From the NCBI RefSeq assembly GCF_037027585.1, contig NZ_JAXCLE010000001.1:1-64000 (forward strand): a stretch of 64,000 bases of DNA, written 5' to 3'. The notes under the pieces were generated by a model that was not told where the DNA came from, did no database searches, and was given only the letters and a program-made list of their open reading frames with translations. Position 1 is the stretch's first letter, and every line of letters begins with the position of its first letter. This document shows positions 8,634 through 18,338 of the stretch, piece by piece. Made by a program: the position numbers and the translations under genes. This stretch comes from Solibacillus ferritrahens. GTDB lineage: Bacteria > Bacillota > Bacilli > Bacillales_A > Planococcaceae.

Positions 8634-9809
8634 ATGACTTTTTTTAACGAAATTCATGAGCGTCGAAATTCCAATTCAATTAAATGGGATATGATGAATG
8701 TTGTATACAATTTAGATGATACTTCAAATATTTTACCAATGTGGGTGGCTGATATGGATTTCCCCCCTCCCCCAGCAATGATCCAGGCTATAAAGGAACG
8801 CTTGGAGCATCCTGTATTCGGCTATACATTTGCGAACGACGATGTAAAAGATGCAATCGTCAAATGGTTTGAAACACGTCATGAGTGGCGAATTGATCCA
8901 ACTACCATTCTATTCCAACCTGGTGTAGTGCCTGCAATTGCTACAATAATTGAGACATTCACAGAAGTGGGAGACAAAATTGCCATGTCTACTCCGGCAT
9001 ATCCCCCATTCTTCAATGTCCCAAAAGACCAGATGCGGGAAGTCGTGACTTGCGACTTAACAGAAAAGAATGGAATTTATACAATTAATTTCGAGACACT
9101 AGAAGAAGTTTTCCGTACTGGTGTTAAAATGTTTATTCTATGTAATCCACATAATCCAGCAGGTATTGTTTGGGGGCGTCAAGAACTTGAACAGCTTGTC
9201 GCATTATGTATTCAATATGATGTGTATTTATTATCCGATGAAATTCATGCAGACATTTTAATTCAGAAAGCCTATACACCTATTTTAACGTTGGCAAATG
9301 CTGATGAAGCAAAAATCATTACTTGTATTGCGCCTACAAAAACATTTAATATAGCGGGCATTCACGCTGCAATGATTGTTGCGCCTAATAAAGAGTTATT
9401 TACAGCTCTCGGAAAAAACTCGCAGGCACATGGAAACCTCGGCTTAAATACTTTTGCATGCACCGCTGTAAAATCTGTCTATAATGATGGTGGCGCATGG
9501 TTAGATGAACTGCTTTTATACTTAAAAAATAATATGGAATATGTTGCACAAGAATTAAATGCGATTGAAGGAATTACTGTAAAAATTCCTGATGCAACCT
9601 ATTTAATGTGGATAGATTACCGCGCAACTGGCATTGAAGAAAAGGAAATGATGAATCGACTTCTAACAATCGGACAAGTTGCTCTAGATCCTGGTACGAA
9701 ATACACTGAAGCAGGTCGAGGCTTTTTACGAATCAATGTTGCATGTCCATTTGATACGTTAAAAGATGGTGTTGAACGCATTAAAAAGACTTTGCAAACA
9801 TTTAAATAA
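8634..9809 (+). CDS. patB: PLP-dependent C-S lyase / aminotransferase, MalY-PatB family
   Basis: A 391-residue fold-type I PLP enzyme. The Schiff-base lysine is K236 in APTKTFNIAG; N171 (CNPHNPAG) and D202 (SDEIHAD) are the usual cofactor contacts. PatB/MalY enzymes cleave cystathionine or cysteine to pyruvate, ammonia and a thiol, and may act in sulfur metabolism. The N-terminal NSIKWDM and WVADMDFP motifs are typical. The start has AGAGG upstream. It is followed by a strong terminator. In B. subtilis, kinB and kapB follow patB; they are absent at this position. Confidence 0.9.
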   Translation: MTFFNEIHERRNSNSIKWDMMNVVYNLDDTSNILPMWVADMDFPPPPAMIQAIKERLEHPVFGYTFANDDVKDAIVKWFETRHEWRIDPTTILFQPGVVPAIATIIETFTEVGDKIAMSTPAYPPFFNVPKDQMREVVTCDLTEKNGIYTINFETLEEVFRTGVKMFILCNPHNPAGIVWGRQELEQLVALCIQYDVYLLSDEIHADILIQKAYTPILTLANADEAKIITCIAPTKTFNIAGIHAAMIVAPNKELFTALGKNSQAHGNLGLNTFACTAVKSVYNDGGAWLDELLLYLKNNMEYVAQELNAIEGITVKIPDATYLMWIDYRATGIEEKEMMNRLLTIGQVALDPGTKYTEAGRGFLRINVACPFDTLKDGVERIKKTLQTFK

Positions 9810-9816
9810 CAAAATA

Positions 9817-9855
9817 AAGGGGCTATCCGGAAAATTTTCGGATAGCCCCTTCTAC
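9817..9855. terminator. Bidirectional terminator between patB and the small membrane protein gene
   Basis: A 13-bp perfect stem, AAGGGGCTATCCG with its complement (9817-9829, 9839-9851). Confidence 0.9.
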
Positions 9856-9862
9856 ATTATGA

Positions 9863-10108
9863 TTATTGTTTTTGTAACTGTTCCGATGCCTGTTCTTTAG
9901 CCATACGCTCATTACGTTCCTTTAATGCGCGTTCTTCTAAAACTTTTGCTTGTGCAGCTTGGCGAGCAGCGATACGACGAATAAAACGGAATGTAGCAAA
10001 AACAATAATCAGTAAGATTGCGAATTCAATTGCAGCGGGAAGATATAGTGATTTGTCTTCCGGAAAATACAAAAAGCCACCAGAGAAATTCATTAAAAAT
10101 TGGTTCAC
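9863..10108 (-). CDS. Small single-pass membrane protein with charged helical tail
   Basis: An 81-residue hypothetical protein. One membrane segment lies at about residues 24-43 (LPAAIEFAILLIIVFATFRF). A highly charged, Ala/Glu/Lys/Arg-rich helix of about 37 residues follows and may form a coiled coil. GTG start with AAGGAAG 9 bases upstream. It lies 22 bases downstream of ppiB on the same strand and probably shares its transcript. I do not recognise a family; topology suggests a cytoplasmic C-terminus. Confidence 0.7.
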   Translation of the reverse strand: MNQFLMNFSGGFLYFPEDKSLYLPAAIEFAILLIIVFATFRFIRRIAARQAAQAKVLEERALKERNERMAKEQASEQLQKQ

Positions 10109-10130
10109 GTGCTCACACTTCCTTTAAAAT

Positions 10131-10718
10131 TTAGTCAATTACAGTGATTGACTCAATCTTAACATCTTCTTTTGGTTTATCGTGCATATTTCGGTCAACG
10201 TTCGTAATTTTGTCAACAACATCCATACCTTCCACTACTTGTCCGAATACAGTATGTTTACCGTCCAACCATGGCGTACCACCGTTTTTCTTGTATACTT
10301 CTACATCTTCCTTCGACCAACCGCGTACTTCCATTTGTTTTAGCATAGATACTTCTACTTGTGGTGCTTGTACGATGAAGAATTGAGAACCGTTTGTGCC
10401 TGGGCCAGCATTAGCCATTGATAAAGCACCACGGATATTTAATAATTCAGGAACACACTCATCTTCGAATGTACCGCCCCAGATTGATTCTCCGCCCATA
10501 CCTGTACCAGTAGGGTCGCCACCTTGAATCATGAACTTTGGAATAACACGGTGGAAAATAATACCGTTATAATAACCTGATTTCGCGTGACCTAAAAAGT
10601 TTTCAACTGTTTTTGGTGCGTGCTCTGGGAATAATTTAATTTTGATTGAACCCATTGTTGTGTTCATTTCTACCATTACTTCGCCTGGATTTAATTCTTT
10701 TGATAATTGTGGAAACAT
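10131..10718 (-). CDS. ppiB: Peptidyl-prolyl cis-trans isomerase, cyclophilin type
   Basis: A 195-residue cytoplasmic cyclophilin that speeds proline isomerisation during protein folding. The core is recognisable: FHRVIPKFMIQGGDPTGTG, GALSMANAGPGTNGSQFFI and the HTVFGQVVEGMDVV segment. It is longer than B. subtilis PpiB (143 residues), with an N-terminal extension and a charged insert (about residues 125-150) before the last conserved block. ATG at 10718 is chosen because AAAGGAGA is correctly placed before it; the longer frame to 10793 lacks a site. No signal peptide. Confidence 0.92.
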   Translation of the reverse strand: MFPQLSKELNPGEVMVEMNTTMGSIKIKLFPEHAPKTVENFLGHAKSGYYNGIIFHRVIPKFMIQGGDPTGTGMGGESIWGGTFEDECVPELLNIRGALSMANAGPGTNGSQFFIVQAPQVEVSMLKQMEVRGWSKEDVEVYKKNGGTPWLDGKHTVFGQVVEGMDVVDKITNVDRNMHDKPKEDVKIESITVID

Positions 10719-10897
10719 TTTTGTCTCTCCTTTAAATAAATTATGGAATGGTTGGGTATAGGTAATAGAACCGAACTTCCCCTTTTCTACCAAGTTTCAG
10801 TTTACCATAACTCTGTTATTTTAAGCTAATAACATGTGAAGGACTTCCTTCGTATTACGAAATAAGTTATACTATATTACAAATATTATGGAAGAAT

Positions 10898-12124
10898 GTG
10901 ATTAATTTGAAAAATATGAGACATAATTTCATCATCATTTTAGTAGCAAATTTTATAGTTGCAGCGGCCGCTACGATGATCATGCCGTTTTTGTCTTTAT
11001 ATATTGATACGTTAGGAGATTTTTCAGACGACTACGTTCAAACGTGGGCTGGTTTAATCTTCGCTGCGACCTTTGTTACGGCATTTTTAATGTCACCTAT
11101 TTGGGGGAGAATAGCGGACAAGTACGGGTACAAACCCATTATGATTATTAACTGCTTTGGTGTAGCAACAAGTATTTTTTTGATGGGTTACGTCCAAAAT
11201 GTTGAGCAATTTTTCGTATTAAGGTTAGTGATGGGTGTCGTAACCGGCTTTATTCCAACTTCTATCGCCTTTATAAGTAGGCATACGCCAAAAGAAGTTG
11301 CTGGAAAAACGTTAGGCACTCTGCAAATGGGGAGCGTTGGCGGGACATTATTTGGTCCTGTTTTAGGTGGACTAATGGCAGATACATTTGGCTTTAAATA
11401 TACATTTATTATTACGGCAGTTGCGATTGGTATTGCGGCGGTAATTATCATTGTGGGTATTCATGAACCGACCATTGTACGTAAAACAAAAAATGCAATT
11501 TACGCAAGCAAGAATGTGATTTGGGCAATTTTTCATCATCGATTAATTATAAACGTCATGCTTGTAACAACATTAATTCAAATCGGAAACTTTAGTATTC
11601 AGCCTTTGCTGTCACTCTATGTTTCAGAGCTTACTCCTTCACAGGAAGTCGCATTGCTTGCGGGTATTACTTTTAGTGCTGCAGGGCTCGGAAATATTTG
11701 CTTTGCCAGGTTTTGGGGGAAATTAAGTGACCATTACGGCTATGAAAAAATATTATCCTATTTATTAATCGTTGCTGTAATAATCATTATTCCCCAAGCT
11801 TTTGTAACAGAGTTATGGCAGTTAATTGGATTGCGCTTTTTATTCGGAATTGTTTCAGGAGGGCTTATTCCAATCACTTCTGCTCTTATTCGCCGGGAAG
11901 CTCCAATCGAGGTTCAAGGGGAAATTATGGGCTACAATCAAAGTTTCCGTTTCCTTGGCAATATTCTGGGACCGGTTTTGGGCGGAGTAGTTGCTAGTAT
12001 CGGCGGTATTCACTCAGTATTCTATTCAACTAGCTTATTATTTTTAATCGCGTTTATTGTCATGTCATTTTTGAAAAAACTACCTGAGCAAAATATGAAG
12101 GAACTCTTAAAAAACCATGCTTAA
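10898..12124 (+). CDS. yuxJ: MFS transporter, YuxJ-like
   Basis: A 408-residue major facilitator with 12 predicted membrane helices in two halves. The loop 2-3 motif GRIADKYGYKP (near residue 70) and the helix 5 motif GPVLGGLMAD (antiporter motif C) suggest a proton-driven drug or metabolite exporter. The start is uncertain: GTG 10898, TTG 10907 and ATG 10916 are in frame and GGAAG at 10890-10894 favours none clearly. It sits between patB and a PbpD-like gene, as yuxJ does in B. subtilis. Substrate unknown. Confidence 0.82.
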   Translation: MINLKNMRHNFIIILVANFIVAAAATMIMPFLSLYIDTLGDFSDDYVQTWAGLIFAATFVTAFLMSPIWGRIADKYGYKPIMIINCFGVATSIFLMGYVQNVEQFFVLRLVMGVVTGFIPTSIAFISRHTPKEVAGKTLGTLQMGSVGGTLFGPVLGGLMADTFGFKYTFIITAVAIGIAAVIIIVGIHEPTIVRKTKNAIYASKNVIWAIFHHRLIINVMLVTTLIQIGNFSIQPLLSLYVSELTPSQEVALLAGITFSAAGLGNICFARFWGKLSDHYGYEKILSYLLIVAVIIIIPQAFVTELWQLIGLRFLFGIVSGGLIPITSALIRREAPIEVQGEIMGYNQSFRFLGNILGPVLGGVVASIGGIHSVFYSTSLLFLIAFIVMSFLKKLPEQNMKELLKNHA

Positions 12125-12221
12125 ATCTATATGAATATGGTATTCTTTTTTAGAGTACAACATCTAGAGAAAATTAACGATTGATGTTGGTAAACATATA
12201 CATATGGGGGCCGATTAAAAG

Positions 12222-14072
12222 ATGAAACAAACATTCGGCTACATAGTCATTTTATGTAGCATCCCTTTACTCCTATTAATCGGTAGTGAAGTATGGAAGG
12301 AAATAGGGAAAGCCAGACAACATGAACAACTAATCACACAATCTATTGAACTTCCTGAAGTCGTCTCAACATTACCCGTCAATTTATATGATGCTAATAA
12401 GGATATTTTCAGCGAAGAATATACAGAATGGTCACAGCCCCTTGCCTTGAATGAAATACCTGAAATAGTAAAACAGCTATTTATTTATAGTGAAGATGAA
12501 AGCTTTTACAATCATATTGGTTTTGACGTAAGTGCCATAGCTCGGGCATTTATTGCTAATACGTCCGAACAATCCATTCAACAAGGTGGGTCTACCATTA
12601 CGCAACAGCTTGTAAGAATGCGCTATTTGTCTACAGACAAAACATATGAACGGAAATTAATGGAGCTTTTTTATGCATATGAAATAGAAAAGACCTATTC
12701 AAAAGATGAAATTCTTGAAATGTATTTAAACGAAATGTATTTTAGCAATCAAGTTTATGGAATCGGGGCTGCGGCAACTTATTATTTTAATCGCCCGTTA
12801 ACAAAGCTTTCGCTTGCTGAAATTGCTTTTATCGCAGCAATTCCTAATAGCCCATCCTTATACGATCCTATTCATCATTTTGAAAACACAAAAAATCGCC
12901 AAGAACGATTAATCGATAAGCTCACGGAACATGGTGCTATTACTGCAACAGAAGCGACTGCCTATAAAGATGAAATAATTCAATTGGAAGTAAAACAAAA
13001 GACTCAACAATATCCTAGTTACAGCACATTCGTCTTGCAGGAGCTAAAGTGGCTTATCGCAGAGCAAACTGGCTATCGCGAACTTATTGACAAGACTTCA
13101 GATAAAATGGAAAAGGAATTTTTACAATTAGAGCTTCAAAAGAAAATTGATTTGATACTACGTCAAGGTATCAATGTATATACAGCACTTCAACCGGAAA
13201 AACAGCGTCAAGATGAAATAGCGATCAATCGTATCTTACCGAATACCGATTTACAGGCAAGTGCAACTGTTATTGATAATGAAACACGGGAAGTTGTCAG
13301 TATTTTTGGTGGCAAAGATTATAAAAAGCACGATTTACACCGCGCTTACCAAGCACCTAGACAGCCAGGCTCTGCATTTAAACCGATTAGTGTATTTGCA
13401 CCTTATTTTGAAACGACTACCGGTACGAAAAATTCGATTATAAATGGTGGTCCGTATTGTATTGGCAACTTTTGTCCAGAAAATTACGGCCGCATTTGGT
13501 ATAACAATGTAACTGTTGAAACAGCTTTCAAAAATAGTATCAACACAAGTGCACTCCGAATTTTTAATACGGTTGGAGTCGATACAGCTTTTTCTTATAT
13601 AGATCGATTCGGCTTTCAATCAATAGTGGACAAAGATCATACTTATGCGGCAGCATTGGGTGGATTAACATATGGGGTAACATCACTTGAACTGGCCGAT
13701 GCCTATTCTAGCTTTATTGATGGCTTTTACTCACCTGTACGTAGCATCCGTAAAGTGACAGACTTAACAGGAAAAGTGCTTTATAGCTGGTCTCGTGATC
13801 GTGAGGAAATTTGGTCTGCAACAACGACGAAAACGATGCGTGATTTATTGAATGCAACTGTAACAAGTGGTACTGCGCGTGGTCTTTATAGTGCTTCAGG
13901 CTATGTCGGCGCGAAAACAGGTACGACAAATGCATTTAAAGATTACTGGGTAGCAGGGCTAACAAAAGATTATACAACGGCTATTTGGATTGGATATGAC
14001 AAACCTCGATCAATGGACTCAATTGAAAGTTCTAAAATTCATTTTTCAATATTTAATGCGATAACAGATTAA
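12222..14072 (+). CDS. pbpD: Class A penicillin-binding protein, PbpD-like
   Basis: A 616-residue bifunctional peptidoglycan synthase. After an N-terminal membrane anchor (about residues 5-22) comes a GT51 glycosyltransferase domain with catalytic E91 in EDESFYNHIG and QGGSTITQQ (121-129). The C-terminal transpeptidase carries SxxK (S384-K387), SxN (S439-N441) and KTGT (565-568), so both activities look intact. It acts outside the membrane, polymerising and cross-linking wall. Length is close to B. subtilis PBP4 (PbpD), and the yuxJ-pbpD-yufK order agrees. GGGGG precedes the start by 11 bases. Confidence 0.92.
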   Translation: MKQTFGYIVILCSIPLLLLIGSEVWKEIGKARQHEQLITQSIELPEVVSTLPVNLYDANKDIFSEEYTEWSQPLALNEIPEIVKQLFIYSEDESFYNHIGFDVSAIARAFIANTSEQSIQQGGSTITQQLVRMRYLSTDKTYERKLMELFYAYEIEKTYSKDEILEMYLNEMYFSNQVYGIGAAATYYFNRPLTKLSLAEIAFIAAIPNSPSLYDPIHHFENTKNRQERLIDKLTEHGAITATEATAYKDEIIQLEVKQKTQQYPSYSTFVLQELKWLIAEQTGYRELIDKTSDKMEKEFLQLELQKKIDLILRQGINVYTALQPEKQRQDEIAINRILPNTDLQASATVIDNETREVVSIFGGKDYKKHDLHRAYQAPRQPGSAFKPISVFAPYFETTTGTKNSIINGGPYCIGNFCPENYGRIWYNNVTVETAFKNSINTSALRIFNTVGVDTAFSYIDRFGFQSIVDKDHTYAAALGGLTYGVTSLELADAYSSFIDGFYSPVRSIRKVTDLTGKVLYSWSRDREEIWSATTTKTMRDLLNATVTSGTARGLYSASGYVGAKTGTTNAFKDYWVAGLTKDYTTAIWIGYDKPRSMDSIESSKIHFSIFNAITD

Positions 14073-14097
14073 GTATGTAGAAACAGCAAAATAATAT

Positions 14098-14159
14098 AAA
14101 AAAGCTTGTTAACTATTGTATAGCGCACCTCCCCCGCTAAAATGCTAACAAGCTTTTTT
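14098..14159. terminator. Terminator between convergent pbpD and yufK
   Basis: AAAAAAGCTTGTTA (14099-14112) pairs with TAACAAGCTTTTTT near 14145-14158, across a loop of about 32 bases. A/T runs on both sides make it usable from either direction. Confidence 0.7.
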
Positions 14160-14163
14160 AATT

Positions 14164-14724
14164 TTATGCAAATGGCAAACCCGCAAGTATTCCATTGTAG
14201 AGCTTAACAATCGCATAGACGATTAACGCGAATAATACTGACCATGTAATTATTTCAAAAAAAATTAAGCCAATCACACCTGCAATAGACATATACTGAC
14301 TCATTTTATAGACATTGTAAATAAAATAACAAAATACTGTTATTAAAAAAACTATGACTAGAATGGGTAATGATTGAAATCCGATGATAGAAGCAAATGC
14401 TCCGAAAAAGAAGATAACATATCCACCACGAGCTACATGAATTGTTTGCCCCTCTTTATCTTTTGAGAAAAATAACATTCCTAGCTCATGGACAGTTTCT
14501 CCTATAAGCTTTAACGCTGAGAATAGCATAAAAAATAAAAGTGCAAATACAATCAGTAGTACGAAACGCAATTCCAAATCCGATAAAAACTCACGCATAC
14601 CGTTGTATACACCAATCGCGTGAAGTAATTGTAAGGATTCAGATATAGCAAACATACTGAATGAAAAGCTAAATAAAATGATTGTAATTAATGGTAAGTA
14701 GCCATATAAATATGGGTTTTTCAT
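14164..14724 (-). CDS. yufK: DUF5366 / YufK-like integral membrane protein
   Basis: A 186-residue protein with about five or six membrane helices: near residues 8-32, 50-72, 95-118, 120-140 and 150-178. Function is unknown for this family. ATG at 14724 is chosen because GAGGGAAAT lies about 10 bases upstream and the protein then starts MKNPYLYGYLPL; an upstream extension has no credible start. Position next to pbpD agrees with B. subtilis yufK. Confidence 0.75.
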   Translation of the reverse strand: MKNPYLYGYLPLITIILFSFSFSMFAISESLQLLHAIGVYNGMREFLSDLELRFVLLIVFALLFFMLFSALKLIGETVHELGMLFFSKDKEGQTIHVARGGYVIFFFGAFASIIGFQSLPILVIVFLITVFCYFIYNVYKMSQYMSIAGVIGLIFFEIITWSVLFALIVYAIVKLYNGILAGLPFA

Positions 14725-14822
14725 AATTTTATTTCCCTCAAAAATCGTAATATTTCCTTCTTCCATCATAGCCAACAATACTGTTACGAGCAAGTATGTC
14801 TTTACCTATAATTATTGCCTGT

Positions 14823-15035
14823 TTACCAATAACGTCGTCGGTATGGTGGATAATTATAAGGTGGGTAGTAGTAATTCGGTGGATAATTTGGTGGGTATGG
14901 TCCGTATGGTGGGTAATTAGGTGAGTACCTGTTATTAAGTGACCCCCCTAAAAAGCCTCCTAGAAAACTACCTAAAAACGGAACACCAAATGGATATACA
15001 AACCCTGCATTATTATATGGGTTACGATTAACCAT
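14823..15035 (-). CDS. Small Pro/Tyr/Asn-rich protein, possible spore or surface protein
   Basis: A 70-residue protein: a short Gly-rich hydrophobic segment (FLGSFLGGFLGG, residues 19-30), then a tail made almost only of Pro, Tyr and Asn in a repeating YPPYGPYPPNYPP pattern, ending RRRYW. ATG at 15035 is supported by GGGAGGAGG 8 bases upstream. Such composition occurs in small spore-coat and surface proteins, but I do not recognise a defined family. The repeat pattern is encoded by a low-complexity DNA segment that may vary in length between strains. Confidence 0.75.
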   Translation of the reverse strand: MVNRNPYNNAGFVYPFGVPFLGSFLGGFLGGSLNNRYSPNYPPYGPYPPNYPPNYYYPPYNYPPYRRRYW

Positions 15036-15104
15036 GTTTATGTCCTCCTCCCTTATGAATAGTGTATTCATAATTTATAGGGCCGTTAGTCAATTGCCTA
15101 AAAA

Positions 15105-15142
15105 TAAAAGATGTCCTGTAAGTTTTATACCTACAGGACTTC
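15105..15142 (-). terminator. Rho-independent terminator of pepA
   Basis: On the minus strand AGTCCTGTAGG pairs with CTTACAGGACA (one mismatch region), followed by a T-rich run. It lies about 12 bases beyond the pepA stop. Confidence 0.85.
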
Positions 15143-15153
15143 TTCTCAATATA

Positions 15154-16653
15154 TTAATTATCGCGCAGCTCTACTAATGTAGCTAACGTACGTACCATGA
15201 CGCCAGTTCCACCTTTTGGTCCTAAAGCATGTGGTGCACCCGCATCTGATGTACCTGCAATATCAAGGTGAATCCATGGAGTTTCTTCTGCGAATTCCCC
15301 AACAAAGCCTCCACCGAAAATCATATGTCCATCACGTCCAGGCGAGTTATTTAAATCCGCAATATCTGATTTTCGAATACGCTTTTTATCGCTTTCTGTT
15401 AATGGTAAGCGCCAAACGAATTCGCCTGTTTCTATCGCTGCTTCCATAAACTCCTCGAAAAACTCCTCGTTGTTTGTTAAAGCACCCGTTTTATCTTTTC
15501 CAAGTGCAACAATGACTCCGCCAGTTAAAGTAGCAACATCGATTAAGTAATTGGCACCTTGCTGTTTGGCATATGTCATGGCATCTGCCAGTACTAAACG
15601 ACCTTCAGCATCTGTATTGAGTACCTCCACGGTTTTTCCATTGTACATTGTAATTACATCATCTGGTTTAAAGGCTTCACCAGATACCATATTATCTGTA
15701 GAGCCGATTACTGCTACTACATTTTGTTTTGGTCGTGTTTCACCAATAATGCGCATCGCACCAAGTACAGCTGCCGCACCACCCATATCACCTTTCATAC
15801 CAACCATACCATCACGAGGTTTTAAAGAATAGCCGCCCGTGTCATATGTTACACCTTTGCCGACAAAACCGATCACGTCTTCCCACTCTGGTTTGCCCTG
15901 GTATTTAATCGTAATTAAACGCGGCTCTTCTACAGAACCTTTGTTGACAGATAAAATACCGCCCATACCTAATTCTTCAAGCTGTGCTTTATTTAAAACT
16001 TCCACTTCTAAATCGTAAATATTTGCAAGCTCTGTTGCATAATCAGCTAAATCTGTAGCTGTAAGTAAATTCGGTGGTAAGTTAATTAAAGTACGCGCTT
16101 CATTTACTGCATCTGCATACACTTTCCCAACCTCGAAGTTTTCTACTACCTCTTCAATCTTAGTTTCTGTTACAAATTGAACTTGATCTAAGTATGTGTT
16201 TGGTTCATTTGAAGATGTTTTATAGCTTAGTGTTGTATAGTAGCCTAAATTTAACCCTTCACCAGCTAAATATGCGACTTCTGTTTCTTCTAATTGATCA
16301 GTAGTAAATGATTCTACCCAAATTGCGACATCACTTACTTTTGCTTTCTTTAATTCTTTACCTGCTGTTGCAAATGCTTCGCGTAGTTCATTTGCTGTCA
16401 TATGTTTGCGCTCACCTAGACCAACAAAATAAATACGCTTAAGTGAAGAATGGTTTCCTGAAAACGGCAATTTCGTAATTGTTTTAGACTCAGTTGAAAT
16501 TTCCCCATTATGAAGCCATGTATTAATTGTCTCTCCATAGAAATCACTAAAAGTTGACCAATTTTTCATTTGCTCGCGGTGCTTTTGTACACCGATAATT
16601 AGCGTTTCCGAAGTTTGTGTATCAAATGTTTTTGCCATCACTTCAATGTTCAT
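15154..16653 (-). CDS. pepA: Leucyl aminopeptidase (M17, PepA family)
   Basis: A 499-residue two-metal aminopeptidase that removes N-terminal residues from peptides in the cytoplasm. The N-terminal macro-like domain is followed by the catalytic domain, with the metal and bicarbonate motifs GKGVTYDTGGYSLKP, MKGDMGGAAAVLG and NTDAEGRLVLADAM; the C-terminal half ends with the usual HALGPKGGTGVMVRTL. Length is typical for M17. Start ATG has TAGGAGG upstream. It is divergent from yuiD, as yuiE is in B. subtilis. Confidence 0.95.
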   Translation of the reverse strand: MNIEVMAKTFDTQTSETLIIGVQKHREQMKNWSTFSDFYGETINTWLHNGEISTESKTITKLPFSGNHSSLKRIYFVGLGERKHMTANELREAFATAGKELKKAKVSDVAIWVESFTTDQLEETEVAYLAGEGLNLGYYTTLSYKTSSNEPNTYLDQVQFVTETKIEEVVENFEVGKVYADAVNEARTLINLPPNLLTATDLADYATELANIYDLEVEVLNKAQLEELGMGGILSVNKGSVEEPRLITIKYQGKPEWEDVIGFVGKGVTYDTGGYSLKPRDGMVGMKGDMGGAAAVLGAMRIIGETRPKQNVVAVIGSTDNMVSGEAFKPDDVITMYNGKTVEVLNTDAEGRLVLADAMTYAKQQGANYLIDVATLTGGVIVALGKDKTGALTNNEEFFEEFMEAAIETGEFVWRLPLTESDKKRIRKSDIADLNNSPGRDGHMIFGGGFVGEFAEETPWIHLDIAGTSDAGAPHALGPKGGTGVMVRTLATLVELRDN

Positions 16654-16798
16654 ATGTTTAAAACCTCCTAATGTATAGTTTTATTATATACAAAATAAGT
16701 TAATTCGGGTAACGAAAGAAACAATTTTTTTATTTTTCTGTGAGTTTAATTTTAATCAAACATAGGAAAAATGGTATAATTATTGCAATTATGAGAAA

Positions 16799-17290
16799 GT
16801 GGGTGTAATTATCGAACTTCTGCAAAATACGCCACTTTGGCTCGGGATTTTCGCAATTGTTTTTGCGCAAATATTAAAAGTTCCAATCAATTTTATTGTT
16901 ACTAGAAAGTTCGACTGGAGCTTGTTAACTTCTACAGGGGGGATGCCGAGTTCCCACTCTGCTGCTGTAACGAGCATTGCCACTGCAGTTGGTATAGAGG
17001 CAGGCTTTGATTCTGTAACTTTTGCTGTTGCTGCAATGTTAGCTGGCATTGTAATGTATGATGCGAGTCATGTACGCTTTCAAGCTGGACAACATGCAGC
17101 AGTTTTAAACGAAATCCGACATGACCTTCAGTTATTTTTTGGTGAAATCAAACGTTGGCCTGAAATGAATGAGCAGGAAAAAATAGAAGATTTAAAAACG
17201 TTATTAGGGCATAAAAAAAGTGAAGTATTCATTGGTGGACTTGCAGGAATAGTGCTCGCAGTTGTGTGGTATAGTGTTCAAGGTTTATAA
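16799..17290 (+). CDS. yuiD: Divergent PAP2-family membrane protein, YuiD
   Basis: A 163-residue protein of the divergent acid-phosphatase-like family. The phosphatase-related signature GGMPSSHSAAV lies at about residues 44-54. There are roughly four membrane segments, with a hydrophilic loop near 90-135. A phosphatase role in phospholipid or polyprenyl metabolism is inferred from the fold only. Start is GTG with a weak upstream site (GAGAAA), so the exact N-terminus is uncertain. It converges on yuiB across a strong terminator. Confidence 0.8.
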   Translation: MGVIIELLQNTPLWLGIFAIVFAQILKVPINFIVTRKFDWSLLTSTGGMPSSHSAAVTSIATAVGIEAGFDSVTFAVAAMLAGIVMYDASHVRFQAGQHAAVLNEIRHDLQLFFGEIKRWPEMNEQEKIEDLKTLLGHKKSEVFIGGLAGIVLAVVWYSVQGL

Positions 17291-17342
17291 AAAAATGGTC
17301 TGTTAAAAGTTTAGATTTCTTTTAACAGACCATTTTTTATTT
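17289..17342. terminator. Strong bidirectional terminator between yuiD and yuiB
   Basis: An almost perfect 20-bp stem built on AAAATGGTCTGTTAAAAG and its complement, with A and T runs outside each arm, begins at the yuiD stop codon and ends next to the yuiB stop. Confidence 0.93.
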
Positions 17343-17669
17343 TTAAAACATCCGATAACCTGCCTTTCGAAGAGCGATCATAACGAATCCCGCTACAATT
17401 GCGCCTCCGAAGCCACCCGCTAAAATTAATATATCAACGAGCTGTAATGCCTGAATTTTATCTAATAGTGCAGAAAATGCCATACTAGGTTTAAAGATAT
17501 AATCTAAAAACCTTACCTCATCAATAATAAAAATTACGACAACCGGATAAACAATGGCCATTAACCATGTCATACGCAATAACATATTCAATAAAAATCC
17601 GATTCCGAAAAACATGACAAAAAATAAAACGATTGAAATGATTAACTGTACTAATGAAACATCATTCAT
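17343..17669 (-). CDS. yuiB: YuiB-like small integral membrane protein
   Basis: A 108-residue protein with three hydrophobic segments (about residues 7-28, 33-50 and 76-100). It matches YuiB in size, topology and position near pepA, yuiD and yumB. No enzymatic motif is visible; function unknown. ATG at 17669 is preceded by GGGGG at about 10 bases. Confidence 0.7.
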   Translation of the reverse strand: MNDVSLVQLIISIVLFFVMFFGIGFLLNMLLRMTWLMAIVYPVVVIFIIDEVRFLDYIFKPSMAFSALLDKIQALQLVDILILAGGFGGAIVAGFVMIALRKAGYRMF

Positions 17670-17810
17670 GTTATGTATACCCCCAATAACCTCTCATAAT
17701 TTTACATGATATAGTGGGTACTTTCAATTCAACATCCATAATAATGAACAGGAGATTAAAATTGTCAATACTTCTCCATAAAGTAAATTGTTTTTTAATT
17801 TAGTTAGTAA

Positions 17811-18308
17811 TTATTTCTTGAAAAATAAATGATATTCGCTATAGCCGAATACATCCCCTGGATTAATATTTTCTATGATTGGATGAATATGATTAACAAC
17901 TTGCTGGTGCGCCATCTCCTTCAACATAACGGATGATAATTCATGCTGTACGATATCTGCTGGTGCCATCCAGCAAGCTTCAACAATTTCTTTCTCCTGT
18001 AATAGAAACGGTTGATTATTATCGATTGGCTCACAATGAAAAATAGCCATATTATCGCTAATATCATTTAAAATCACACCTGATCGAAATCCTGCCAATC
18101 CTTTCACATTACAAACGATACCTGTCTCCTCTAAAACTTCACGCATTGTTGCAGCCGTTACCGTTTCTGCTTCCTGAACGAAGCCTGCTGGCAGCGACCA
18201 AACTCCTTTAAGGCCACCATAAGTTTTTTTTACGAGCAGCCATTCGCCCGCTTGGTTTTCAACAATGGCAGCAACCCCAAGCCATACTTTCCCTCTGTCC
18301 TTTTTCAT
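17811..18308 (-). CDS. Nudix hydrolase
   Basis: A 165-residue Nudix protein that hydrolyses a nucleoside diphosphate linked to another group. The Nudix box GFVQEAETVTAATMREVLEETGI begins near residue 42 and conserves G-x5-E-x7-RE-x2-EE-x-G. ATG at 18308 has AAGGGGG 8 bases upstream; the longer frame adds a non-conserved extension overlapping the yumB terminator. It is downstream of yumB on the same strand but separated by that terminator, so expression may be independent. Substrate cannot be assigned. Confidence 0.88.
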   Translation of the reverse strand: MKKDRGKVWLGVAAIVENQAGEWLLVKKTYGGLKGVWSLPAGFVQEAETVTAATMREVLEETGIVCNVKGLAGFRSGVILNDISDNMAIFHCEPIDNNQPFLLQEKEIVEACWMAPADIVQHELSSVMLKEMAHQQVVNHIHPIIENINPGDVFGYSEYHLFFKK

Positions 18309-18338
18309 AATAGAAATCCCCCTTGTTATGCTGATAAA